A stretch of DNA of 64,000 nucleotides from Marichromatium gracile (GCF_004343155.1 NZ_SMDC01000004.1:220780-284779), one strand, 5' to 3'. Positions 9,033 to 18,707 are shown, numbered from the stretch's first letter. Numbers and translations: made by a program. Notes: generated by a model from the sequence alone, not told the origin.

Positions 9033-10331
9033 ATGGTTATCGATCACCATTCCGTGCCCACGGCACTGCGGGAGTTTCGGCATGAAATCAATCGACTGAG
9101 CCGCCTGATGACCCTTGCCTTTGCAGGCATTGCCCTGCTCGGCGCGCTGCTCTGGCGATTCTCCGACGACTGGATCTGGCCGCTCGGAGTGCTGATCGGT
9201 TTCACCGCCGCGTGGTACCTGCGATCACGCATCCCAAGGCACCTCGAAAATCTCGAAAAGATCCAACGTGAGCGTGAGCGTTTCTTCATGGGCATCTTGG
9301 ATGCATGCGATCAACCCTGCTCAGTCACAGCGATCGGCGAACCGGGAGACAAGGAATGGCGATGGCTCTACGTGAACCATCCGGTTCGGGCTGCTTTTGG
9401 CAAGCCTCTTAGCGAGTTTCTCGATCGGCCTTGCCATGAGTGGGGCGCCAATATCTGCAAGACCGAAAATTGCGGTAGAGCGTGTCTGAGCAAAGGACAG
9501 CCGAACACAATATTCGCTCAAGACTTCGGAGGTGGTCTGAACCATTTCCGGGTCTATACCAAGACCGTTGAGGATTTATCTGGCCAACCGGCTTATGTCG
9601 TGGAATGGGTGGATCCTCAGGAGGAGCTGAAGTTCCAGATGTCGCGCGCCAGTGATCGCGTCCAAGAGCTATCGACGAGCACCGCTCATGCAATCCACGA
9701 AGTCTCGGGAAACATCAAGAGCGTCGCTACCGCCGCTGAAGAGCTCTCGTACTCGACCTTAGAGATTAGCCGCTCGGCCGAGACTACGGTAGCTACGGTG
9801 AACACCGTCGAAAAGATCGCGCAACAGGTCGGCGACGAAGCACAGGAAGCGGCCGACGCCATACGCGCCTTGGCAACAGTTGGCGAGCAGATCTCGATGA
9901 TGAGCACGGTCATTCGAGAAATCGCCAACCAAACCAACCTTCTGGCGCTGAACGCGTCGATCGAGTCGGCTCGCGCCGGGGAGCACGGGCGCGGCTTCGC
10001 GGTCGTGGCGAACGAGGTCAAACAGCTGGCTCAAAAAACCCAGGAAGCCACGCAGCAGATTGCCGAAAAGACCGAAGAAACGCGCCTCCAAATCGCCGAC
10101 AACGTCGGTCGGATCGTCAACTTGTCGGAGCGAGTGACCGAGGCGAGTCGCCAGATCGGTGAAGTCAGATCCTCAATGCAGTCGGTCGCGGCCAGCGTCA
10201 CTGAGCAGAACGCAGTGGTGGAGGATATTGCCCGCAATGGGGCCGAGGCAGCACAGGCCACCGACGAAGCGGCTAACCTCGTGAAGAGTGCTCTCGAAGC
10301 GGCCGAGGCGTTACGTGACAAGGTGAAATAG
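9033..10331 (+). CDS. methyl-accepting chemotaxis protein with Cys-rich PAS-like domain
   Basis: Membrane-anchored chemoreceptor of 432 residues that signals through CheW/CheA. Two close hydrophobic segments (about 24-44 and 47-66) form an N-terminal hairpin anchor with almost no periplasmic part. A PAS-like domain (about 85-195) contains four clustered cysteines (CHEWGANIC, then ENCGRAC). The C-terminal half is an MCP signalling coiled coil with the conserved hairpin tip [20 protein letters not shown]. Sensing is therefore likely cytoplasmic (redox, metal or ligand at the Cys cluster; inference). GC and codon use are lower than the neighbours', and the gene sits between two copies of a 375-bp repeat, which suggests acquisition. 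Confidence 0.9.
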   Translation: MVIDHHSVPTALREFRHEINRLSRLMTLAFAGIALLGALLWRFSDDWIWPLGVLIGFTAAWYLRSRIPRHLENLEKIQRERERFFMGILDACDQPCSVTAIGEPGDKEWRWLYVNHPVRAAFGKPLSEFLDRPCHEWGANICKTENCGRACLSKGQPNTIFAQDFGGGLNHFRVYTKTVEDLSGQPAYVVEWVDPQEELKFQMSRASDRVQELSTSTAHAIHEVSGNIKSVATAAEELSYSTLEISRSAETTVATVNTVEKIAQQVGDEAQEAADAIRALATVGEQISMMSTVIREIANQTNLLALNASIESARAGEHGRGFAVVANEVKQLAQKTQEATQQIAEKTEETRLQIADNVGRIVNLSERVTEASRQIGEVRSSMQSVAASVTEQNAVVEDIARNGAEAAQATDEAANLVKSALEAAEALRDKVK

Positions 10332-10362
10332 GGGTGTGGGGACAAGCTCAAACAAGCGCGAG

Positions 10363-10480
10363 TTAGTTCTCAAGCCCCCTGAGATTGCATACCCGCTTAT
10401 TGAATAGCTCAGGGTGTTTCTGCGCCCATTCCTTGAGCGCTTGAATCGGAGCGATGCGTCCGAGCGCTGAGGTTTCCCCG
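10363..10480 (-). pseudogene. IS481-family transposase, C-terminal remnant
   Basis: The last ~35 codons of an IS481-type DDE transposase remain (ALGRIAPIQALKEWAQ then PELFNKRVCNLRG, ending in TAA). The same C-terminal sequence, as a diverged relative, closes the degraded IS481 at 58217-59502. Nothing of the catalytic core is left. The remnant lies between the chemoreceptor gene and repeat copy 2 and suggests that IS-mediated rearrangement built this segment. Confidence 0.8.
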
Positions 10481-10489
10481 TTTTTTCGA

Positions 10490-10729
10490 CTGGCGCGCAT
10501 CGAGCGCCTGCAGGGACGCGGCTGGGAGCGGCTGCTCGCGCCCCATTGGCGCCTGCCCGAACCTTCGCTGCTGCGGACCCACCCCTCGACCGAGGCACGC
10601 ATCGAGCGACTGCGCGCACTCGCCGCGCCACCTCGCCCGAGGCTGCCGACCGGCCCCGGCGGGCTGCACCCACCCCTCTCCCCGGCGCCCGCACCGCGGC
10701 GCTCTCATCTCTGGGGGCTGTGGTCGTGA
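10490..10729 (+). pseudogene. truncated second copy of the M48 protease C-terminus
   Basis: Encodes the last ~80 residues of the protein at 7470-8423 (from LARIERLQ to LWGLWS) with near-identical DNA. It lacks the membrane helices and the HEVGH motif. An upstream ATG (10454) makes an open frame only by reading through IS481 remnant DNA. It is a duplication by-product, not a working gene. Confidence 0.9.
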
Positions 10730-10862
10730 GTGATCGCTCACGTGCCCTCCCATGTCGGGCCGATATCCAGACGGCGATCAAGGAAAATAGCCGCTGCGCT
10801 TGACGCCCTTCCGGGGGTCGTCAACCATCATAGGGTCCAGCCTCGACACGCCCCGGCGTGCC
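10490..10862 (+). repeat. 375-bp direct repeat, copy 2 (373 bp)
   Basis: Second copy of 8184-8558. Homology stops at ...GGCGTGCC (10862), and the ancestral downstream sequence leading to the PLDc_N gene continues from 10863. Copy 2 is therefore probably the original chromosomal right flank. Confidence 0.92.
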
Positions 10863-10893
10863 CGGGGCGAACCGGATCACCAGGAGTCGATCG

Positions 10894-11073
10894 ATGTCGA
10901 TAGAAGTCAGCGGATTTTTTGGATTACTGCTGCTGGTACTGAATGTGTGGGCCATCGTCAGCACGGTGCAGAGTCGTGCCGGCACCCTCTCCAAGGTGCT
11001 GTGGATCGTGCTGATCCTGCTGCTTCCCCTGCTCGGCTTCATCCTCTGGCTGCTGCTCGGCCCCAAGCGCTGA
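10894..11073 (+). CDS. PLDc_N-domain small membrane protein
   Basis: A 59-residue protein that is almost entirely two hydrophobic helices (about residues 5-24 and 34-54), with the C-terminal LLGPKR typical of stand-alone PLDc_N (cardiolipin-synthase N-terminal) proteins. The family is membrane-embedded and lacks any phosphodiesterase domain; its role is unknown. ATG 10894 is preferred over 10858 because a CAGGAG ribosome site lies just upstream and the family begins here. Confidence 0.75.
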   Translation: MSIEVSGFFGLLLLVLNVWAIVSTVQSRAGTLSKVLWIVLILLLPLLGFILWLLLGPKR

Positions 11074-11121
11074 ACCGGCACCACACGCCCAGCGTCCACC
11101 ACCCAGAGGACTCGCGTCCAC

Positions 11122-12801
11122 ATGGCCTCGCAAGACACCAATCACTGGAAAGAGAAGTACTACGGGACGCTCGACACCCTGGAGGCGAAGGAAAAGGCCT
11201 GGGCGCAGATCGAGAAGACGCTGCGTTACGCCGTCTCGCGCCTGAGCCTCGCGGTGGAGACCCCGGACAGGACGTTCGAGGAACAGCTCGAGTCCTTGCG
11301 TCAGGCGATCCGCAAGAACGCCACGGCCAAGCAGATCGGCCTGCTGATGGAGGACATCTCCGAGTCGATGCTGCGTCTCGACGAGCAGCGCGCCCAGCCC
11401 GACGACCTCGATCGCGCCATCGCCCGGCTCGACGACCTGCTCGAGCAGCAGCGTCTCCCCGGCGCGCTGAAGAAGGAGACCAAGACGCTGCGCAAGCGGC
11501 TGCGCGATGCGCGACGCGAGCCAGGACTCGGCGCCGCGCTCGCCGCCTACTCCGACTATGCCCGCACCCTCACCGACTGGCTCGCCAGCTCCGAACAAGG
11601 CAGCGAGGGGCTGTTCGGACGGCTGTTCGGCGGACATCGCGAGAGCGGCGCCGAGGAGACACCGACGGAGCTGGTCGACCTCGACACCCAGCCTGCCGAG
11701 ATCGAGGCCCCGCTGCCGCCGCGCGATGACCTCGCCACCACGCTCGATCCGTCGCTACCGGCCTTCAACCTGGTGCTGCTCGACCTGATCCACCGTCTCG
11801 ACCTCCCCGAGACCTTCGCCAAGCAGTTCAGCGCCATCACCACGCTGCTGCGCGACGAGCCGAGTGCCGAGACCGCCGAGCGCGCGGTCACCGAGATCGC
11901 CGACCTGCTGGCACGCGCGCGTCATCATCTCGAGCAGGAGAAGAAGGACATCGAGCACTTCCTCTCCCAGCTCACCGGACGGCTCGAGGCGCTCGACCGC
12001 TATCTCGAGGCCTCGTTCGGGCAGCGCGAGGAGAGCGCTCGACAGGGCGCCTCGATCGATGCCGACATGTCCGCCGAGGTCGCCCGCATCCGCCGCTCGG
12101 TCGACGCCGCCCAGGACGTCGATCAGCTCAAGCTCTCGATCCAGGGGCACCTGAGCAACATCCAGCAACATATGGATGCCCGACGCAGCCTGGAGCAGGA
12201 GCAGCTCAACCAGGCGCGCGCCGAGATCGATCATCTCAAACAGGAGCTGGGCAAGGTCCAGGAGGAGAGCGGCGAGCTGCGTCAGTTGCTGCACGAGGCA
12301 CGCCAGCGCGCGCTGTTCGACAGCCTCACCGGGCTGAGCAACCGGCTGGCCTATGACGAGCGCATCGCCCAGGAGTGCGAGCGCTGGGCGCGCTACGGCC
12401 ACCCGGCGGTGCTGAGCATCTGGGACGTCGACTTCTTCAAGCGGATCAACGACCGCTTCGGTCACACCGCCGGCGACAACGTGCTCAAGATCCTCGGCAA
12501 GCTGTTGCGCACCTCGATCCGCAAGAGCGACTTCGTCGCCCGTTTCGGCGGCGAGGAGTTCATGATGCTGCTGCCCGAGACCGAGATCGAGACCGCACTC
12601 GAGGTCGCCGAGAAGCTGCGCGAGCAGGTCGCCGCCTCACGCTTCCAGTACCGCGGTCAGCCGGTCCCGGTGACCATGTCCTGCGGGCTGGCCGCCTTCG
12701 TCGAGGACGACACCCCGGAAGACGTCTACCGCCGTGCCGATGCCGCGCTCTACGAGGCCAAGCGTTCCGGGCGCAACTGCTGCCGGGTTCACGGCGGCTG
12801 A
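11122..12801 (+). CDS. diguanylate cyclase with N-terminal coiled-coil (DgcP-like) region
   Basis: Cytoplasmic c-di-GMP synthase of 559 residues. The first ~380 residues are largely helical and charged, with long heptad-like stretches (such as LEQEQLNQARAEIDHLKQ), resembling the DGCcoil region of Pseudomonas DgcP-type enzymes. The GGDEF domain (about 390-555) has an intact GGEEF (476-480) and an I-site RKSD, so it should be catalytic and product-inhibited. It has no membrane segment or known sensory domain, so control is probably by protein partners. It lies 48 bases after the PLDc_N gene. Confidence 0.88.
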   Translation: MASQDTNHWKEKYYGTLDTLEAKEKAWAQIEKTLRYAVSRLSLAVETPDRTFEEQLESLRQAIRKNATAKQIGLLMEDISESMLRLDEQRAQPDDLDRAIARLDDLLEQQRLPGALKKETKTLRKRLRDARREPGLGAALAAYSDYARTLTDWLASSEQGSEGLFGRLFGGHRESGAEETPTELVDLDTQPAEIEAPLPPRDDLATTLDPSLPAFNLVLLDLIHRLDLPETFAKQFSAITTLLRDEPSAETAERAVTEIADLLARARHHLEQEKKDIEHFLSQLTGRLEALDRYLEASFGQREESARQGASIDADMSAEVARIRRSVDAAQDVDQLKLSIQGHLSNIQQHMDARRSLEQEQLNQARAEIDHLKQELGKVQEESGELRQLLHEARQRALFDSLTGLSNRLAYDERIAQECERWARYGHPAVLSIWDVDFFKRINDRFGHTAGDNVLKILGKLLRTSIRKSDFVARFGGEEFMMLLPETEIETALEVAEKLREQVAASRFQYRGQPVPVTMSCGLAAFVEDDTPEDVYRRADAALYEAKRSGRNCCRVHGG

Positions 12802-12809
12802 GCGCAACC

Positions 12810-13688
12810 TCAGCCCTTGTCCTTGCCCTTGGCCTCGTCCTCCGGGGTCTCGAACAGATCGCTGAGTTCCTCGAGCTTCTCCTGCCAGATCTCCTCGTCG
12901 TCCCCCGCCTGCTGCTGGTCCTCGTCGGTCTCCTCGCCGATCTCGAACTCATCGGCCAGCTCGAAGCTCGGCGCCTCCATCTCCTCGGCCTCCATCTCCA
13001 TCTCCATCTCCTCAGACTCGGGCGCATCGGCGTCGGGCTGGGGCTGGACTGAAGGCTCGGGCGCAGCGGCATCGAAATCGGCGCCGGCCTCGGCGAGCAG
13101 CGCGTCGATGTCGTCGATCACATCGGCGTCCTCGCCGCCCCCCGTCGTCTCGGTCGGGCTGGCGGCAGCCGCGGCTGCCTCCTGCTGCTGGGCGCTGAAG
13201 GCGGCGTTGTACTCGTCCATGAGCTGGTTGAGGGTCTTCTTGGTGTCGCCGAGTTCGGCCTCGAGCTGCGCCTTGGCGTCCTCGAGATCGGAGAGCTGCT
13301 CGACATCGACCATGTTGGTCGGGGTCATGTGCACCAGTGGCGCGAGCACCTTGGTCAGCTCCTTGGGCAGGTCCTGGAGCTTCTCGCCGCTGCGTTCGAG
13401 ATAGATGTCGAGCATCGCGTTGTAGAAGGCGCGCTCGCGCTCCAGATACTCGTCGACGGTCGACTGCAGCTCATCGCCTTCGAGCTGGTAGGTCGCGGCG
13501 AAGACCCCGGCAAGCGCCTCGCGGCGTGCCTCCTCGCCGGTATCGACCTGCTCGAGCACGGCGCTGGCGTCGGCCTGGGCCTGTCTGTCGCCCTTGCGCT
13601 GGCGCCTGAGCATGAAGAAGAGCACGCCCCAGGCCACCAGGGCGAACTCGACGCTGAGGATGAGGCCGCCGATCTCGATCGCGCTCAT
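12810..13688 (-). CDS. single-pass membrane protein with acidic C-terminal half (unknown function)
   Basis: A 292-residue protein not recognised as a named family. One N-terminal transmembrane helix (about 8-27) is followed by RRQRKGDR, so the rest is cytoplasmic. Residues ~30-175 are helical and partly coiled coil; ~185-292 are very acidic and low complexity, with repeats of EMEME type and several DD/EE clusters. It is the last gene of the minus-strand set with the vWA protein, kinase and response regulator, 19 bases after the vWA gene, so a role in that signalling or membrane complex is likely (inference). Confidence 0.7.
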   Translation of the reverse strand: MSAIEIGGLILSVEFALVAWGVLFFMLRRQRKGDRQAQADASAVLEQVDTGEEARREALAGVFAATYQLEGDELQSTVDEYLERERAFYNAMLDIYLERSGEKLQDLPKELTKVLAPLVHMTPTNMVDVEQLSDLEDAKAQLEAELGDTKKTLNQLMDEYNAAFSAQQQEAAAAAASPTETTGGGEDADVIDDIDALLAEAGADFDAAAPEPSVQPQPDADAPESEEMEMEMEAEEMEAPSFELADEFEIGEETDEDQQQAGDDEEIWQEKLEELSDLFETPEDEAKGKDKG

Positions 13689-13707
13689 GTCGTCTCCCCC
13701 GTGCCCA

Positions 13708-15480
13708 TCACGCCTCCGCAGCGGCCTGCTTCGCCGCGGCCCGCTTGAACAACCACCAGGTCAGCCCGAGCGCGGCGGCGAGCAGCAGGTTGCCGCCGAG
13801 CACATAGAGCGCGAACACCAGCCAGGAGAACGCGCCCGGCGGCGGCGCCGGCGGCTCCTCGACGGGCGCGGTGAAGGCGAACTCCAGGGTCTCGTCGGGG
13901 GGTTCGAGCAGGATCGAGCTGCCGTTGACGGTACGCGCGGCCAGCCGCGCACCGACCCGATAGCTGCCGGGCTGTGTGACCGGCAGCTCGTAGAGCATCG
14001 GCAGGGACGTCGGCGCGGCGATCTCGAGCAGCGACTGCGCGCCCCCGGGCCCCTCCAGCCGCACATAGCCGAACAGGCTCTCGGGGGCGACCTGATCGCG
14101 CTCGAGATTGAGCACCACCCGCAGCAGCGCAGGCGGCCTGGGCGCGGCGTCCTCCGCCGCCGCGTCACCGTTCTCGCTCGGCGAGGCGGGGTCGAGCACC
14201 CGCGCCTGATAGTCGAGGGTCAGCGGCGTCGGGGTGACGCGCAGACGACGCTGCAACTGACGCTTGAAGGTCTCGCCGTCGATCAGCAGGCTGAGGTCGT
14301 AGACCCCGGCGGCGAAGGCGTTGGCCTTGATCTCGGCGGTGAAACGGTTGCGTGCCGGGTCGAGCGCGAGCGGCTGGTCGATGCGCCGGGTCGGATCATC
14401 GGCCAGGGTGAGGATCGCCTTGGCCGAGAGCAGCTTGAGGAAGTCGGTGCGGGCGACCGGGGCGCCGTGATCGGTGATCCAGGCCTCGAGCCTCAGGGTG
14501 TCGCCCGAGTGCAGCGCCGCCGGCACCGGGGCGGCGTCGATACCGAGATCGGTGACCACCGCGACGCGGTTGTCGGGGTCGAGCCCGCCGTCGAGCGTCC
14601 AGCGCCCGGGCGCCGGGCGCTCGATGGTGACCAGGTCGTAGCCGGGCTCGCCGCGCCACTGCACCATGGGACCGTGGGCGGTGGCCGAGAGGGTCTGGCC
14701 GTCGGGACTGACCAGCCGGGTCTCGCCGCCGGGGGCGCGGAACACCAGCAGGGTGAACTCGGAGACCTGGGCGTCGATCTCGAAGTGATTGCCCTCGATC
14801 GGCACCGTGGTCGGCGCCGCCGACTGTTCGAGCATGTGGAGGAAGACCCGTTGCAGCTGCTCGGCGCTGGAGGCCGACTCCAGCCAGCCGCCGGTACGCT
14901 CGGTGAGCGCCTCGAGCAGCTCGGTGTCGACGTTGTCGGAGAGCGCCACCGCGTGCACCTTCACCCCCAACTCGCGCAACCGGTCGAGCTGCTCGGAGAG
15001 GATGCGCCGACGCGAGGCGACATCGCGGGTATCGTCCTTGGCGACGTCGACCAGCCCGTCGGTGAGCAGGATGACGTGGCGCGCGCCCTCGCCGGGCGGA
15101 CCATCCCAGTCGGCGGTGGCGGCCTTCAGCGCCGCCTCGATATCGGTGAACAGCCCGCGCGAGTGCACCTGGCGGAGGTTCGCGGTGGTGCGCCGGCGCC
15201 AGTCGTCGTCGACCACCCCGGGCGCGGCCAGCACCTCGGTGCCCTCGGCGAAGGTCCAGACCCCGGCGCGCGCGCCGGCCGGGAGCAGCGAATTGACCAG
15301 CCGCAGCGCCGGTACCCGCAGGTTCTTGGGGTCGTTCTGGCGCATGCTGCCGGAGACGTCGATCAGCAGTCGCACGTCCTCGGGCGCGGCGAACGGCGTG
15401 GCGGGCAGGAGCAGCAGGCAGAGCAGCAGCGGCCAGGATCGCACGGAGAGACGACTCACGGCAGCCACAGCTCGAAGCAA
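13708..15480 (-). CDS. vWA-domain membrane-anchored protein
   Basis: A 590-residue exported protein: signal peptide (about 13-32), then a von Willebrand A domain with a complete MIDAS (D41-V-S-G-S45, and a LLTDG segment later), Ig-like/beta-rich middle domains, and a C-terminal transmembrane helix (about 555-580) with a basic tail. The bulk is periplasmic and likely binds a protein partner through the metal site. The gene overlaps the end of the kinase gene by 25 bases, so the two are co-translated. It resembles BatA-type topology but is not part of the bat operon at 38-45 kb. Confidence 0.82.
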   Translation of the reverse strand: MLRAVAAVSRLSVRSWPLLLCLLLLPATPFAAPEDVRLLIDVSGSMRQNDPKNLRVPALRLVNSLLPAGARAGVWTFAEGTEVLAAPGVVDDDWRRRTTANLRQVHSRGLFTDIEAALKAATADWDGPPGEGARHVILLTDGLVDVAKDDTRDVASRRRILSEQLDRLRELGVKVHAVALSDNVDTELLEALTERTGGWLESASSAEQLQRVFLHMLEQSAAPTTVPIEGNHFEIDAQVSEFTLLVFRAPGGETRLVSPDGQTLSATAHGPMVQWRGEPGYDLVTIERPAPGRWTLDGGLDPDNRVAVVTDLGIDAAPVPAALHSGDTLRLEAWITDHGAPVARTDFLKLLSAKAILTLADDPTRRIDQPLALDPARNRFTAEIKANAFAAGVYDLSLLIDGETFKRQLQRRLRVTPTPLTLDYQARVLDPASPSENGDAAAEDAAPRPPALLRVVLNLERDQVAPESLFGYVRLEGPGGAQSLLEIAAPTSLPMLYELPVTQPGSYRVGARLAARTVNGSSILLEPPDETLEFAFTAPVEEPPAPPPGAFSWLVFALYVLGGNLLLAAALGLTWWLFKRAAAKQAAAEA

Positions 15481-16145
15481 CCACCGGGGAGATGATGGGC
15501 GTTGCTCAGGCCGATCCGCCCGAACGCTTCCGGGGTATGGTGCAGCCGCGCCACCTGATGGGCGAAGTAGAGCCCGAGCCGGGTGCGGCTGGTGCCCGGC
15601 GCGGTCTCGGACTCCGAGGACCAGTCGGGCTGCCCGTCATCGGGCAGCAGATCGATCACCGCGGCGGGGAAGCCGGCGCCGTCGTCCTCGACGCGAATCA
15701 CCAGCATGCCCTGCTCCTCGGCGGCGCTGAGCCGGATACGGGCGTGGGCATAGCGCTGGGCGTTGCCGATGCTGCTGGTCAGCACCCCGCGCACCAGTTC
15801 CCAGTCGAAGTAGCCGGTCAACTCGGGGTCGCAGTCGTAGTCGAGATCGAGACCGAGCGCGGTGCACACCGCCTGGCACTCGGCGACCACTTCCTCGCAG
15901 AACTCCTCGAGGTTGTGCGCGGCGATGCGCACCGCGAGCTGGGCGTTGCCGAGCTTGTAGAGGGTGAGCAGCTGTACCAGGTTGTTGTTGGCGCGCTGCA
16001 CCTCGTGCTTGATCAGGCTCGCCTTGCGCGGGTCGGCGAGCTGGTTGGCCGGATCGTCGACCAGATCGTCGAGGCTGTTGAAGATCAGCCCGAGCGAGTT
16101 CTTGATGTCGTGGATCGAGGAGGCAAGGATGTCTGAGAAATCCAT
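15456..16145 (-). CDS. small soluble sensor histidine kinase
   Basis: A 229-residue protein with a dimerisation/phosphoacceptor region at the extreme N-terminus (SSIHDIKNSL, putative phospho-His H12) and a HATPase domain (VEDDGAGFP as the G1-like box, then TRLGLYFAHQVARLH). There is no transmembrane or sensory domain. ATG 16145 is chosen because the alternative upstream frame is the antisense shadow of the neighbour. It lies 44 bases after a response regulator-TPR gene and is its probable partner. Confidence 0.82.
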   Translation of the reverse strand: MDFSDILASSIHDIKNSLGLIFNSLDDLVDDPANQLADPRKASLIKHEVQRANNNLVQLLTLYKLGNAQLAVRIAAHNLEEFCEEVVAECQAVCTALGLDLDYDCDPELTGYFDWELVRGVLTSSIGNAQRYAHARIRLSAAEEQGMLVIRVEDDGAGFPAAVIDLLPDDGQPDWSSESETAPGTSRTRLGLYFAHQVARLHHTPEAFGRIGLSNAHHLPGGCFELWLP

Positions 16146-16189
16146 GTGTTCAGAGCCGTCCGGTTCTAGGCCAGGGCGCACAGGCCCGC

Positions 16190-17809
16190 TCAGGTCTCGG
16201 TCGCCAGTCGCTGCAGGCGCGTCTGCACGTCGTTGAGCCGCCAGTCGCCCGGGGCGACGTGCTGGACGCGCTCGATGTAACGGCGTACCAGCTGGATCTC
16301 CTCGGGCGAGGTGCCGTTGCGCTCCATCTTGATGATACAGGCCTTGGCGGCGTTGAGGTTGATCGTCTTGTTGGCCGGCATCTCGTCGGCGGCCTGGCGC
16401 AGCAGCTCGATGGCCGCGCCGAACTCGCCCTGCTTGATCAGCCGCACCCCCTGGTTGTTGGTGCGTACCACGTCCTGCTGGATGGCGCGGATGGCCGCGT
16501 CGGCCTCCTCGGCGATGCCGCTCTCCTCGCACACGTGCATCACCTCGGCGAGGAAGGCGTGATCGTCGTGGTTGTTGGCGATCGCGGTGCGCAGATAACC
16601 CGTGGCCTTCTCCGGCTCGCCCAGCTCCGAGCAGGTCTTGACCATCTCCAGCGCGAGCTGTGGCGAGGCCAGCTCGCCGAGCGCGTTCATCGCCTCGCCG
16701 GCGGCGGCGAAGGCCTCGGCGGCGCCCTGGGCATCGCCCTTGCGCCGCTTGACCACCGCGGTGGTACTGGCCTTGTAGAAGGCCGCCTCGGGGTCGTCGC
16801 CGAAGGTCTTGTCGATCTCGCCGATCACCTTCAGTGCCTCGACGTGCTTGTCGTTGGCGCTCTTGGCCTTGGCCAGTCCGGCATAGATCGAGGGGTGATT
16901 GTGTACCGAGTGCTTGGCGAAGGCCACCGCGCGATCGAAGGCGCTCTCGGCGACCTCGCGATCGTCGTTGCTCAGCGCCAGCTCGCCGAGACGCTGCTGG
17001 CGCTCGACGCTGCGCGGCGAGAGCTTGGCGCCCTTCTGCAGGGTCTTCTCCGCGGCGGGAAAGGCCTTCTGCGCGAACTGGGCGCGCGCAAGCCAGTCGT
17101 AGCCGGGGATGAAGTTGGGGTCGAGCTCGAGCAGACGCTCGAACACCTCCTGGGCGGCGACATACTGCTTCTGCTGGAACAGCACCCGCCCCTTGCCGAG
17201 ATGCGCCCAGTTGAGGTCGCGCCCCTCGAGCACCTCGTCGTAGATCGCCATGGCGTCATCGTAGCGATTGGCGGTGATGCAGGTATCGGCCTTGAGCCGC
17301 AACAGCTCGGCGAGATTGCGCGGCTTGCCGGCGATCAGGGTGTCGAGCGCGGCGATCGCCCCGCCATAGTCCTTGGCCACCAGCGCGCGGTTGACCTCGG
17401 CGAGGTCGGACTTGCGCTCGAACAGCTTGGCCAGCCGGGTCTTGATCAGCTCCTTGGTGAAGGGCTTGGCGAGATAGTTGTCGGGGGCGAACTCCACCGC
17501 GCCCATCACCATCTCGCGGGTGTTCTCGGCGGTGACCATGATGAAGATGGTATCGACCCCGATCAGCGCGCGATGGCGCGCCTCCTCCAGCACCTGCTGG
17601 CCGTCCTTGCCGCTACCGAGGTTGTAATCGCACAGCACCACATCGTAGTGACGGCGCTCCATCAACCCGATCGCCTCGTTACCATCGCGGGCCTGGTCGA
17701 TGCGGGTGACGCCGAGCGAGTGCAGGATGCTGCGCATCACCGAGCGCATGTCGGAGAAGTCGTCGATGACCAGATAGGTTTTCTTGGAGAAATCGGCCGG
17801 TGGCGCCAT
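16190..17809 (-). CDS. response regulator with C-terminal TPR repeats
   Basis: A 539-residue cytoplasmic protein. The receiver domain (about 10-130) has the acidic pair D16/D17, phospho-acceptor D61 (in VLCDYN) and the conserved Lys in LAKPF. No DNA-binding domain follows. Instead residues ~145-530 form tandem TPR helices with recurring patterns such as AIYDEVLEG and FERLLELDPNFIPGYDWLARAQF. Output is therefore through protein-protein interaction. ATG 17809 (MAPPADF) is preferred over the 17899 start because REC homology begins here. First gene of a four-gene minus-strand operon. Confidence 0.87.
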   Translation of the reverse strand: MAPPADFSKKTYLVIDDFSDMRSVMRSILHSLGVTRIDQARDGNEAIGLMERRHYDVVLCDYNLGSGKDGQQVLEEARHRALIGVDTIFIMVTAENTREMVMGAVEFAPDNYLAKPFTKELIKTRLAKLFERKSDLAEVNRALVAKDYGGAIAALDTLIAGKPRNLAELLRLKADTCITANRYDDAMAIYDEVLEGRDLNWAHLGKGRVLFQQKQYVAAQEVFERLLELDPNFIPGYDWLARAQFAQKAFPAAEKTLQKGAKLSPRSVERQQRLGELALSNDDREVAESAFDRAVAFAKHSVHNHPSIYAGLAKAKSANDKHVEALKVIGEIDKTFGDDPEAAFYKASTTAVVKRRKGDAQGAAEAFAAAGEAMNALGELASPQLALEMVKTCSELGEPEKATGYLRTAIANNHDDHAFLAEVMHVCEESGIAEEADAAIRAIQQDVVRTNNQGVRLIKQGEFGAAIELLRQAADEMPANKTINLNAAKACIIKMERNGTSPEEIQLVRRYIERVQHVAPGDWRLNDVQTRLQRLATET

Positions 17810-18030
17810 CTGACTTGCTCCCCGCGGTGCTGGGCTGGATAGGGATGCCGATCGGGTCGACACCTTCCTGCACATGGATGCGCCCTCGACCTCGGGCAAG
17901 GGTCGACCCGATCGCGCCCGGACCGAAGCGCCGGGGCACCGAACGCCGGGCGGTGATATCGGAACCGGATCACAAAAGGGATGCTAACGCCCGCCTCGTC
18001 CGGCGGCAAGACATCGAAGGGGTGCGATAG

Positions 18031-18067
18031 AAACAAAAACGGCCCACAACACGAATGCTGTGGGCCG
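18031..18067 (-). terminator. rho-independent terminator of the initiator tRNA array
   Basis: On the minus strand CGGCCCACA...TGTGGGCCG forms a 9-bp GC-rich stem (18040-18067) followed by a T-rich run (18031-18039). It ends transcription just after the fourth tRNA gene. Confidence 0.85.
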
Positions 18068-18072
18068 AGATG

Positions 18073-18149
<77 letters not shown>

Positions 18150-18222
18150 ACTGAACTGTGTGCCCGCTTGGGCCGGGTCTTGCGACCCTGTCGAGCGGTC
18201 TTGCGACCGGCGCGACGAGATG

Positions 18223-18299
<77 letters not shown>

Positions 18300-18372
18300 A
18301 CTGAACTGTGTGCCCGCTTGGGCCGGGTCTTGCGACCCTGTCGAGCGATCTTGCGACCGGCGCGACGAGATG

Positions 18373-18449
<77 letters not shown>

Positions 18450-18522
18450 ACTGAACTGTGTGCCCGCTTGGGCCGGGTCTTGCGACCCTGTCGAGCGATC
18501 TTGCGATCGGCGCGACGAGATG

Positions 18523-18599
<77 letters not shown>

Positions 18600-18612
18600 A
18601 TCGAGACCGAGA

Positions 18613-18641
18613 ATTATAGGGACGACTGTGGAGGGGCGCAA
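18613..18641 (-). promoter_or_regulatory. promoter of the initiator tRNA array
   Basis: On the minus strand: -35 TTGCGC (18636-18641), 17-bp spacer, consensus -10 TATAAT (18613-18618), with the first tRNA starting 14 bases downstream of the -10. This is the only strong promoter visible for all four tRNAs, so they are probably one transcript. Confidence 0.8.
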
Positions 18642-18707
18642 GTCTTTTTTCCATCAAGGTCTTTCACCCCGCCGGACACGGCACCGCGAGCGCCGATGCG
18701 GGGACGC

